Source: an uncultured Alphaproteobacteria bacterium
Lineage (GTDB): Bacteria; Pseudomonadota; Alphaproteobacteria; JALCBB01
Assembly (NCBI GenBank): GCA_958267355.1
Contig: OY279575.1
Span: 852,335-916,334 of the forward strand
DNA: 64,000 nt
Reading direction: 5' to 3'
Part shown: positions 21,001 through 23,974 of the stretch, one piece after another
How positions within the stretch are numbered: position 1 is the first letter of the stretch
Layout: every line of letters begins with the position of its first letter
Program-made: the position numbers and the translations under genes
The notes under the pieces: generated by a model
What the model saw: only the letters and a program-made list of their open reading frames with translations
Told to the model about the DNA's origin: nothing
Database searches by the model: none

Positions 21001-22552
21001 TTTCAGGGGCGGCAGGCACCATCCGCACATTAATCATAGACGGGGCAGTCACCGTGGCACGTGGAACAGCCTTGATTGCTACATAAGTCTCTAACTTCGC
21101 TTCTCCCCCTTGCTTCAAGACAAAACGGTCAGTCGTAGCCATACGCCTACGATTGCCATCTTGAGTCACATACAAGGAGTGCACCTCATACCGCTCTGGC
21201 CCCGTCGTAGAACCCATCGTATCAACAAGGTAATCAACATCACGCGGAATAGATGGCAACTCCACCGTCGTAATACCGAAAACAGGGTCTGTAGTCGCAA
21301 CAGCCCCCCGCTTGGGCTCTATTCCGTTCGGTGGAAGGGGCGATCTGTCTATAGTGCCATCAGGATTACGTGTTCCTGTACTTGCTGGGGTACCACCACG
21401 TGGAGTCTCTTTAGGCTTTATGACTTGCTTATCATCGCCGCCGCCACCGCCGCCGCCGCCGCTTTCGTCAGTCAGAATCAAAGCCGCCAAGGCGACAATC
21501 CCCACCGACAAAGCCGGACGCTCGCGAATAGGATCAAAAATCCCGCCTTCGCCTTCCTTGCTCGCCTGACGAAGCCGCTGACGCTCGCCCGTTAGACGAT
21601 ACTCAAAACCCAGCTTCCAAGAATCACTCGCCTCGCTACTCGGAGTGCGACTACGGGCATAATCTCCATACAAACGCACCGCAGGATGCGCCTGAAAACT
21701 CAAACCAACACTCTGCGACTCGCCAAGGCTAATCCCGCCAATCGTCTTACCCGCATCCAAGTCACCCGGATCACGCCACTCAGACGCCGACAAGTTCACC
21801 GACAACCTGTCACCAATAGACCGCCGCAACTTGGCATTCCAACCACCAAGAACGCGCTCGTAGCGACCATCGGGCCCACGCCGCGGACCCGTCAAAGGCT
21901 GATGCAATGTCGCCGACAAGAAAGTCGGACCACCACGCCACTCCGCCCCAAGCGATGCACGTTGGTGTCCGTAATCGGTGCTGCGATCCAAAAAGACCGA
22001 GCCACCCACCGTGCCCAAATTCTCTATCCGCCGACGGGCTACATAACCCAACGAAACATCGTTGCGGTTCTGCTGAAGATCATCCGTCCATTGACGGAAA
22101 CCAGGCTGTAAAAAACTGCCCCAGTTGGCTTGATTCTCCACCAACGGAATCACCGCCGATACCGACCCGCGGATCGGCGAACCCTTCTGCCAATTAAACG
22201 AAGACTGCAAACTAAAATTCTGTCCCCAACGCGCCCGACCCGCTTCCTGCAGATTGTCGCTAATCAAACGCAAAACATAATTCCGCGCCCGACTATCCGC
22301 CTGACCGCGGACATATCCTTTAATCTCTTCGTTTTCGCTCTTCTGCGATGGCGTGCCACTGCCGCCAAACCGTGCATCCAACTCCTTCGGAGAGTCCAAG
22401 CCGAACTTGTCACCCGTCTGGGTGTTCAGCAAAGACTTGTCCTCACCAAGCGACGGCCCAGACAAAAACAATACCGACAGCACCAACGCCGCCATAGACG
22501 CAGCTAATGCGCCTACCTTTGCCTGTCCTCTCAGCGAACGGTTACTAACCAT
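1..22552 (-). CDS. giant inverse autotransporter adhesin (intimin/invasin type), C-terminus beyond the left edge
   Basis: The frame is open from an ATG at 22552 to the left edge (at least 7,517 codons); I checked the frame at about 22.5, 12.5, 6.0 and 0.05 kb and it is the same. GAGGAGA at 22563-22569 lies 10 nt before the ATG. The N-terminus has a signal peptide (residues 1 to about 36, ending near SGPSLGE), then a roughly 300-residue beta-barrel region (about 60-360) with blocks such as DVSLGYVARRR, DYGHQRASLGAEWR and LHQPLTG, shared with the 727-residue protein at 23975-26158. A poly-Gly linker follows (about 21440-21470). The rest is passenger: many beta-rich segments ending in Calx-beta-like signatures (ITDDD, VTIADDD, DDDYI). 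By family knowledge the barrel sits in the outer membrane and exports the downstream passenger to the surface (type Ve secretion). No intimin-type C-type lectin end can be judged because the end is outside the window. Family call is firm; ligand unknown. Confidence 0.88.
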   Translation of the reverse strand, partial: MVSNRSLRGQAKVGALAASMAALVLSVLFLSGPSLGEDKSLLNTQTGDKFGLDSPKELDARFGGSGTPSQKSENEEIKGYVRGQADSRARNYVLRLISDNLQEAGRARWGQNFSLQSSFNWQKGSPIRGSVSAVIPLVENQANWGSFLQPGFRQWTDDLQQNRNDVSLGYVARRRIENLGTVGGSVFLDRSTDYGHQRASLGAEWRGGPTFLSATLHQPLTGPRRGPDGRYERVLGGWNAKLRRSIGDRLSVNLSASEWRDPGDLDAGKTIGGISLGESQSVGLSFQAHPAVRLYGDYARSRTPSSEASDSWKLGFEYRLTGERQRLRQASKEGEGGIFDPIRERPALSVGIVALAALILTDESGGGGGGGGDDKQVIKPKETPRGGTPASTGTRNPDGTIDRSPLPPNGIEPKRGAVATTDPVFGITTVELPSIPRDVDYLVDTMGSTTGPERYEVHSLYVTQDGNRRRMATTDRFVLKQGGEAKLETYVAIKAVPRATVTAPSMINVRMVPAAPETPSDYGTTLAVTPLKFDPQTGVITVEIPVAGTNALDNNGVVTATYEVGERSVAFSLAPVAYKQRSGEASATVIGDNDITVAIFGEGEDGAETDDASVVLEVGAELLDLGADKKRGGGDDTGVTFPAEGVGPVRAVLQFVNSAGARAGSYEVVSGATLVSAEQGLYEVTLETFTDNSGTPDNPADDVINYTADVEIMGKDVRIDGETVAIELFPRPVSITTDETTEQLPTLFAYDTTGTVERSDVTLTLDSKKSTRATVGEITFDYDPGNPSDSANPETGALPNISTGSGYPFVEPESEPLEIDLALLVEFPTAIASQSDITVPLEVKKIPIQRGVAEEGVDFEIDQASLVTESVPSGGVLTTPDTLHNLFVKIKILPDDDTEPEEKFTLVLGDFGDQNLVATYESLAEIEFKIAANVEAGDTAAQTFKGITVTPTIAEPSSGTADVTVTVTMADTGDAVAAGSELQIPIVINARSDDANSADFGDPSVASGVLLFAGDNSDTADDTASLTIPINADNLAEGTETLTVRAVLPDNVYVANEGVSLTSRTVITDDDLPFFRLSVPNELEENRDDPSLNVLRISSHSATGAGINDATKQLALERPLTFFIDAGNSANTFNTNDRVKPETFPRTVTIPAGQYYADFPVQIENNELVDAAAKTFELKRIVADSKGVLPSLLAKAPANRGLGVNGVKKGVTEIAIVDDDRVKLQLYRRVSDGNGGFTQGELLGDDAEVTLSEEGTISFFLTVDKNFEGVNKGANANERRNNTARVRITLAGLGSANNNDVEAHILDATGADIGSGLVFTADGTKGAQIPLTNALPLPDGSGPTPKNEETDRRVIELRSTDESFGDAQRPINIGVKFHTDSNSDVFDTRTKEEIDQDVEYISNDLSIGLVGDDSITLTEGQDLQFQVELRKEGRRATTEDVVTALGSDTGMSFAAFWVDSTATSGGAKALLDATDYQTTVLAAITANGNPDYPTVSANYGYEVAGFIPEGQAVSDTVTIPVGGNHALDGLDNVVIRIFADDSIAGLADRKTTQNPTGTNSGYFDEKDGLTIANAEGAEISWQDTNQRATGTEGTAETLNAKIRLIDPEGTVTGVAPDLTDTGDIEVVLETPAPITQGVDESDPVNSLAVAAGYDFDNDASTSGTGKTPKTLTFTGATGAATVAVTYDDDYITREDTQSRFNLVLRDVASTEVPDTINGKEVRVDKTPLVQEWSNDTADEATPTLTFVAGKDADLIEATNDEGDPVADKQQGSLTLDLAIPTGKSLAESYLFYVPKPLITWVGRARNDDQQLDDIIAYEVATDGSTVQEGGTDKVDTRLSGNFLTFAVGTSPSNDRVRFKTGYKLNHKDGAFARLPQKVEPRATPDPAGSALTFTGLEVPSAGLTKNYSVKDADQNRVVLAFISTAQNWQSGAVVVNDDRDELYEDLAQKAPHKVRASLTQVLLAQDGDGNGGNVDIVITAPALMEVADATESGACSTSDGDYAATKTLSYTAETTEGDNDHTKVLFFCVRTKAAQTDGTADGFRVNEIQALATPRKDADGDDATDFSSDPVIAKFVVMDDDNILSLDASSTLEVEEGELLDIPYSSDGVAAPSSEPTISSGGNVHYFVNYKMGESALFPKAVPGAQEDYASEAQDFFGAFNPLTPSATNSEVQFGGNRGSGDDFINGDRYVVITHAEIDPDNRGIKARPKAANLASPTATEQTPVTVKITDNDLGKIAPSLTATYPTGRVVALNGGSALSEGAEQNFHIVLDTAHRANPTDSGGTAPLIIKLSPSSVPSGFTGADYEIDESASTDGVTVSYEASGAGGKGEATIAVQRQNSGAAASDVSVKSIPLKIDFTEDSITEGGGTVEWQITDLGYLGCDTLVEPATANGDTGCYRAGAVNGAPFTLAATLADETGDLRVTDTTGKAVSAITLDEGEDLAIRFTREPAGDLTPTVDGYAFDISSYVSVELPNSNAVTQADFSDYTAIDYDGNGAARPIEIDNFSLKGMTDPDGAVETETRAIELVMGRLGHASENSNSNTLIIGTEKDNLVEEDETFTLVIAKTPTPVQAQVGDKTVMISEETRITVTIKSSEIPLVEAYTQRAIVEGSTAGQYVLDFTKGPMFSKPQKMRIEFWSVGPDPRTQTGSEDLFLNPADSFDVTGSDSGFTKTNRPGQGQVTLDATQTTAGVTYRTENGQIDTVDKGDIVTVPANEPIKIVFNINTRTNLLRPNGEIRRNSDYVSDGGKTTVTMWMYFAENDIFDRDRSFVRGFTLHEGNREANYRLGPIDIDDADVNSVSIEFGDLTPSASWQGGQAVLTSKKVSYESQSPTSTGASGNARHTAKVKLSRPWASSTALAVTVRSDVTGVEFSTDGGTNYGANGDVSFAQNDTEKTIHIRNAGAGGDGTAEGFVTTTITTTPTAASHSGLDTDTDSIRIIRMDDNNVMAMASAAITEGGSTSITLASAGGAVTAPAGESYSVSATIADAAAPAVDTDAPTALAGDVIIVPGQEATPFAEATGFEPSAAFTSNVISVKDDDYINGPRRINITQLEVSPDNRGVSFQDSSAQTAITATIADDDVGTIFVSTTPNRPTTQKTYLNGGAGLVEGQGYPFYLVLSKPHRINSDHDHRDAALSVRIASFTETNEFKHTDYTIQLARPTPGVTVVPGYGDGWGYAIHINRQDLSDPNSPSVSVVPLLLVLKKDAELEPAADITFGIRSQSVGALGWVGCGTGTNDASHMEPASIPKGTGGCYYIGSPDGTNRFEVVANLLDENQELNVSAVGDSDGDGVIEVNEGDDIAISLERLASTALTDTVGGYSWDISDYVSVKDLSPGLTINDFSTFSIDYDGDSSTDNAVDITSSATLRGFNGATETAGINLILARTGHASAGSAKNTFIISTNDDDEVEGDESFTLVIAPTPRALDSSPSGTPLKIGGTTREIKVIIKSAETARLTASTTTPITEAGPSGSPAHAAGVYTLNLSGSGTFSSEQSFPIAFTQRSGALAPQSLSLGQDDTSTFKVSLDTTASTDNVRIEGNNLVIPASDLASGITAQFNISLINTSTNDAVLTKVFAVVQDPNGLLTESPFAGEVGVVDYDKIRVILEFDELTGSWGGTENFYTSTDKKTLYELQGSTNEIRRGTLKLSRALDSGAADFHVSMTATNAATNAKVAQISTATGISFGTEVATDGNPLSFRFVQGQETEKIFYVRMSGSAGDTAKEGTAEGVTTITATPLAIDARSDSANFLNQTAEAKHVRFDNNNVFNVARGGFTLSEGSELAVSLNNNTPNEGTGTAVTAPAGQKYTVKALGFSATTTLPVAIGGSDYLLVPEGVGVDSLDPATPITGLAEFPGDDFINGTRRVSLNGISVEPAKRGVNVGAARNFLVTIRDETPAASVAVHTTAAYPTLPAAAGVNNADLTSNLNNGNPVVEGSEQLFYLLLEKAHRANIYSSNRKPVQVRIAPLSGGLTRGDYEIKLGDPTQSGVEGGVEGVEVVASGANDPSGYIVRIDRKDTTEATSTSETIIPLLISLKKDDTTDAAATHTFGIVGHAATSTKALGPLTCGTSDLNWWQPTNLPTIKTYGSSHGCYQQAAIGQTPWRVALKFTAEPSVLAETTTEVIEGGGITSATYGDGIYELTFSGGDFVAEQQVQISFTKHKDKGKEGAASEVLPLSSGTGTNANNTVKLITGTGGSTAGVSLSGSTLTLPTLPTGESEIVVKFAVSLGGKTDNDDGLTTIEVEMDKPNGLGAATGELEEKDGDDSKLVGEVSVKDADLNRVKVEFVSSGFDATTTWGYDDDITGVSAVYHSADKTAIYEHQGTSNPIQTFRVVLDRPWESDTALPVAVGVGGAGSNLNINLTKPAPGNPLPDLQADITLNFAKGDTEKEFFVQSALTQADEDASTSGNQNTASGFIETTITADPTVSDALAEFIADTNATADYFRMDNDNNFTIKAGTVAVENVPTGYDSTNQRQTTANFNVYEATEGDASFDVVLADGAEVTAPDGNEYTVTINWSRGAGSPQPGAFIADVYDFPFEIEGAATTLKADGTITLPVGNGDNYINGDRYMNLRIGAVAPAVGINPARRGASAVAIGNQTSQYVRLKDDDKANIALSNSVGIPDLASLSGTTNAEKAVIKLNDGVVDENDDAVAFTLALSKRLNARSASAFYDAVSESNAPLQVKIEPITSPADFTAEDYTLALVGVGGSNGVEIKEISDGKGAYIVSIAKQSFSFSNPSLQTIPLSFKLTEDANVEGGGRVIFAITELGHLGCKDDSGALVLQPATEEAAQVGCYHPAAIGGEKLVLAVDLADEVTATAATTTEVIEGNASNTGATDGVYGITFAGGDFAAAESLEIAFSKQKDADAEAALTIGNVGSSAAVKLRAAGSGATDTTAGVTLSGSTLTLPAGTDPVKVFFDVGLGATGNDGGLTKVFMRVDKPKGLGAIGTGLAEDADDDSKLKGEVDVKDSDLNRITLEFEIPNPLPPFSTAAWDGGSPVYLTKGAVYEGEVYLVAAGAAYIGTVVARLDRPWDSSTPVAITVGVSGNLKIASGITTAPSTSSDITLTFNQNEQEKKFRIQSTRPVTASGIGYPTDTITATPPSNHAEIAATTSSVKYIRMDDVDNDFSIKAGTVTEPAPYARSAVGDALTKDFTFYDVIEGTAGGASLLLADGVAITAEGDNTYTIAFDTTATGDLPLPAAVAGEDYAASPSFETATLAPDGVVRFPLITDDDLGIINGNRFVPLRITSIGPANRGASVEGVASQTVANLRIKDNDKANIALSTTSNTYPSAAAGSTPTEKATVVLNSGEALGEDDATELDFWVVLTKAHKAASSAAAFKTAESAGGAPLKIKIEPVSPPADFTSADYEITLDGSPRNVTLTPITTGNGAYIVEVEKGTGAATSLTNIPLKLTIKEDSIVESGGTVNFEITALGHLGCSTLVEPAAAANAQTGCYHAGGVEGAKFKLALKLADEGGALNLSQVVGTGELASAALPALVSGKYPITVAESDEGFGLTFTRAGDIASPRDSGYEVDLSTGKHIYISNPSSTLTNSDFGAIQIDYAGGGSNTLVNLADASIANVNGGVNSITGAKLKFYEKDGASDGSKINTLFFKINNDDLVETNETFDLVVDPETNNNGATIADLSVGGQEFKITKKSTLAVTITSEDAIEATWSATTPTATPITEGGVSGSNPTAAKGRYILTFNGAEFATATNVGIKFRKTISGGANAGTSFLTTGDSSRNVSLATGTTSGVTLSNSTGTHNNGTLNLPAGVSPIVAVFDIGLGQAARDGGTTSVEVELSEPTPADKFSPGTGFTQTDAATNTPYIGTVAVKDADQTSYEIKFEVDDTVATSALEDSATPREVTMFLRPLGGAALPPNDEDINTAATGNQFLTFTASLQEGSGTDRNAYLTARDSTYNNGRYEWTLNLANDDVAGTASTFLNRAFTATVRTKTDGSGFTAPEGYKPITHEQVTGNFTLYEDSNTVNFKSNIGTADTISGNARTAGNKYPAPSGEAATLNVTDYFELTAPAANNINYTLYFTATGYSEDGNNPLEARDYKVSTRNLDSDGNTIFLTDTIGTFNLATGGTLPTSIQFIDIIADEIIEEVEALRLTLDRIEPANRGLSLPSDISERSRVITFADSTANGVALLTLSPDAPEAADFTANTADARTAAESAVSNIAEGQNVPIYVHLSKVSEKAQTFRIDRKTGAALSEFGYEGAQPPASGRHRFTLAASSEGAQVASTTLAFAQDQTTEGVTTLTLELVNVRSNEFKRKTHGTTEAAQNTITLNTATEAGLVTILDRTDGQGGRMDDDESFYNIDEGGGTLTLTLQRNGALTAANQTVIADVYFEYGAPPAGRQAATSPADYAQVVNNDASKVSVTFTQANAGDATQTATVDLPINPISGFDGVEGNEFFTIKIKSIQRKTGSAGGTAPLSHIVKPNSGTPAPTNAAIVKIVDQDVANFITLSSGVAGSPSAVTFSEGDANASLLLYVGPSTRANAIPIALTFTPVSGATQGGDYTAPSNQIVVNIPASPSVSTPASLRVPLRLIDDTTAEPLETFTVSLPSTLPNPFTQANPPQNSVTVTIADDDNVISFQEPPSESGLLARAITVTEDPDDTNTAFTLNLTNVAVADSNVTVSAVSLSDRTALNRLKVDNGDGTTTSLANLPLATLGADFSLDDNGVVAFAQGDLTADVGVTILDDELIEPIEYFALEITNAPSFGIGDTKYIIGRITDDDPLTLTVASPTAVIEDGAIRTGNVAYTTSQRRGTITLTMNSLEGLSRDYTVRLTAGGTNKFTLSPTSVTFRRSASPTLTRTVTVTARTGAEISPADATFTVSEASQTTGALVDIITGTSDTSNERSAIQRTFAMNYIDGDLFAPKITSARSSARATPGSALPSAEVSEDGTSLVLSESFIPESGIFIINLSSPGSNLAGSGDFATEIAKSGGTQGGQVNYIATILDGADTVEENCISETCLNINQYTGAAPTLKDSAGNIFSGVAQGAEAFGYWKNSNAFGQVGFKLSGTNIAITMPSDSYWRNNNTIEGKREFKVLLTPKGYVRDDKINSDPAATAADGANVASTTLTFIITDDDINTAAVPDNAQVSFEHFSFAPVTEGADDNFSDTLTTFPTGEWLSGLPSRVERGSRLWLRLSSTKPFAEHLTLASEEPSTQLVLAATPEGDSFLSARREIKMGFRIGSSGPYDNSKSEAFSVDVPFVETDSKRVSAADTRGHADLEFASGTELENKIPVYNAALQRRAVAFKQPTDNSVTQVEPSASAFNPVFTMSVTEPLDEDPAATIGKGYLDAGIPNNVFLGADSRATITFLASNIRVSGVELRVAQDTSTTLDSNKVSVSAVSGTPNSFIVEFKEGYGHADIAAIPPDERPTFNLSFVNASGTRTDPDSGASASGTPIVTALVRVGSVETRLPITVLDNEDPAFGFVAQGEVTVFESDMERLFPQFSIGGNPIGSSPVTVGLQISVTAAATGMRSILSGGGWATTGTADANGRVPYTKTVT
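6195..16330 (-). repeat. five long modules (about 2.0-2.6 kb) inside the giant adhesin
   Basis: Two protein anchors recur in step. Anchor 1 is a Gly-Cys-Tyr motif at about 6195, 8173, 10280, 12786 and 15357 (spacings about 1980, 2110, 2510 and 2570 bp), always followed by a short Gly-rich turn and preceded 14-33 residues earlier by a second Cys after a Leu-Gly or similar motif. Anchor 2 is an Asp/Asn-rich strand (for example RMDDVDNDF, RMDNDNNF, RMDDNNV, VMDDDNI) at about 7197, 9221, 11275, 13722 and 16318. Between anchors the order of subdomains is the same, with conserved pieces such as RVDKPKGLGAIG-like, NGDRYV-like and ANRGA/NRGI-like segments. The nucleotide sequence has diverged, so the modules are old rather than recent copies. 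Confidence 0.8.
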
Positions 22553-22777
22553 AAAAGTTAAGTCTCCTCAGACCGACAACAAACTGACACCACTCAAGAC
22601 TCGCAAAGCGTTCAAAAAAACAAGCTTACGCCCCCTCGGGTTCAGCCTTGTTGGGCAAGCAACTCCGCGTAGGAAGTATAACGCGAAATCACCGCTTCCT
22701 CTCACACAGAAAACCCGCCCCATCCAAGGGAGACTTTACAGCAGAATCCCCACGGACTTGTCTATGCGATTCCGTGA

Positions 22778-22805
22778 AATATACAGAAAACCCTGAAACT
22801 TGCAA
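22778..22805 (-). promoter_or_regulatory. possible sigma70-type promoter for the giant adhesin
   Basis: On the minus strand TTGCAA (22805-22800) and TATATT (22783-22778) are separated by 16 bp, about 225 bp before the adhesin start. This is a good match to a vegetative promoter by eye, but such matches are frequent in AT-rich leader sequence. Confidence 0.35.
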
Positions 22806-22923
22806 GGCAGAACCATCCCGCAGAATGCCTATAACTTCTTGTTCTACTTATGTTCTAGTTGCGCCCTAGCCCCACCAGAAAAACCGCCGAGGTATCAGCT
22901 CCTTCGCATAACTGCCTGTTTTT

Positions 22924-22956
22924 AGCGCAATTTCAGCGCAATTCTAGCGCAATTCT
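22924..22956. repeat. 11-bp direct repeat, three copies, between two divergent genes
   Basis: AGCGCAATTTC, AGCGCAATTCT and AGCGCAATTCT follow one another without gaps, about 160 bp before map and 370 bp before the adhesin. An 11-bp phase puts the copies on about the same face of the helix, which fits a protein-binding array; it could equally be one more of the slippage-type arrays found in this window. Confidence 0.55.
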
Positions 22957-23114
22957 CTAGGTAAACCTCACTGGAAACGCTCTAAGTTCCGCTTGCCTAC
23001 GCCACCGCCCAGCCAAATTCACCCGAAAAAGTCCCGCAAAAAACCCCGCCACCGAAACAACTCTTTACACAGAAACTCACAAAAACTCCGTGCAGGTGCT
23101 AATACTCACAAACA

Positions 23115-23927
23115 ATGCCACGGACACAACGCACAACAACTCCGCAGGGCATAACCCTGCACTCCGCCGAAGACGCACAGGCAATGCTGGCAGCAGGAAA
23201 ACTCGCCGCCGAAACGCTCGATCATATCAGCTCTGCAATCACCCCTGGAATTTCCACAGGCGAAATTGACTCCCTGTGCCACAACTTCATCGTCAGCAAC
23301 AACGCCATACCCGCAACACTCGGCTACAAGGGCTATCCGAAGTCGTGCTGTACCTCGGTCAACCATGTTATCTGCCACGGCATTCCCGACGACAAAAAAA
23401 TCCTAGAAGACGGAGACATCTTAAACATTGATGTAACCGTAATCCTAAATGGCTGGCACGGCGACACCAGCCGTATGTTCCTAGTCGGCGAAACTTCCGT
23501 GCTTGCCCGCCGCCTAGTCCAAACCACCTGGGAAGCCATGATGTGCGGCATTGAAACCGTACGCCCCGGTGCAACACTCGGCGATATCGGAGCCGCCATC
23601 CAAGAACGCGCCGAAGCCGATAGGTTTTCCATCGTCCGCGAATTCTGCGGACACGGACTCGGCCGCGTCTTCCACGATGCACCCAATATTCTGCACTACG
23701 GCAGACGCGGCGAAGGCTTAGTCCTAGAAGAAGGTATGTTCTTCACCATTGAACCCATGCTCAACGCAGGAAAACCCCACGCCAAAATCCTACGCGATGG
23801 CTGGACTGCAGTCTCACGCGACAGGTCTTTGTCCGCGCAATTTGAACACTCACTCGCCGTGACTTCTAGCGGCTTTGAAATCTTTACCCTCTCACCCCGT
23901 GGCTGGACTCATCCACCTTACACTTAA
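23115..23927 (+). CDS. map: type I methionine aminopeptidase
   Basis: The product removes the N-terminal methionine from nascent proteins in the cytoplasm. The 270-residue length is usual for the bacterial type I enzyme. The five metal ligands are all visible: D106 (NIDVT), D117 (GDTSR), H180 (GHGLG), E213 (TIEPM) and E244 (FEHS), plus the substrate-contacting H88 (CHGI). No zinc-finger N-terminal extension is present. The gene stands alone on the plus strand, divergent from the giant adhesin and convergent with the second adhesin; in many alphaproteobacteria map is near radC, and here the second adhesin lies between them. Confidence 0.97.
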   Translation: MPRTQRTTTPQGITLHSAEDAQAMLAAGKLAAETLDHISSAITPGISTGEIDSLCHNFIVSNNAIPATLGYKGYPKSCCTSVNHVICHGIPDDKKILEDGDILNIDVTVILNGWHGDTSRMFLVGETSVLARRLVQTTWEAMMCGIETVRPGATLGDIGAAIQERAEADRFSIVREFCGHGLGRVFHDAPNILHYGRRGEGLVLEEGMFFTIEPMLNAGKPHAKILRDGWTAVSRDRSLSAQFEHSLAVTSSGFEIFTLSPRGWTHPPYT

Positions 23928-23974
23928 GAAACACAGCTAAACCACACAGCTAAACCCAAATACCTAATTCACAA

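Larger units (their letters stand above)
22553..23114. other. divergent intergenic region between the giant adhesin and map
   Basis: 562 bp without a convincing gene. It holds the ribosome binding site and a possible promoter of the adhesin on the minus strand and an 11-bp triple direct repeat nearer to map. No clear Shine-Dalgarno sequence is seen before the map ATG at 23115. The short open frames here are not supported by any recognisable protein feature. Confidence 0.6.
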
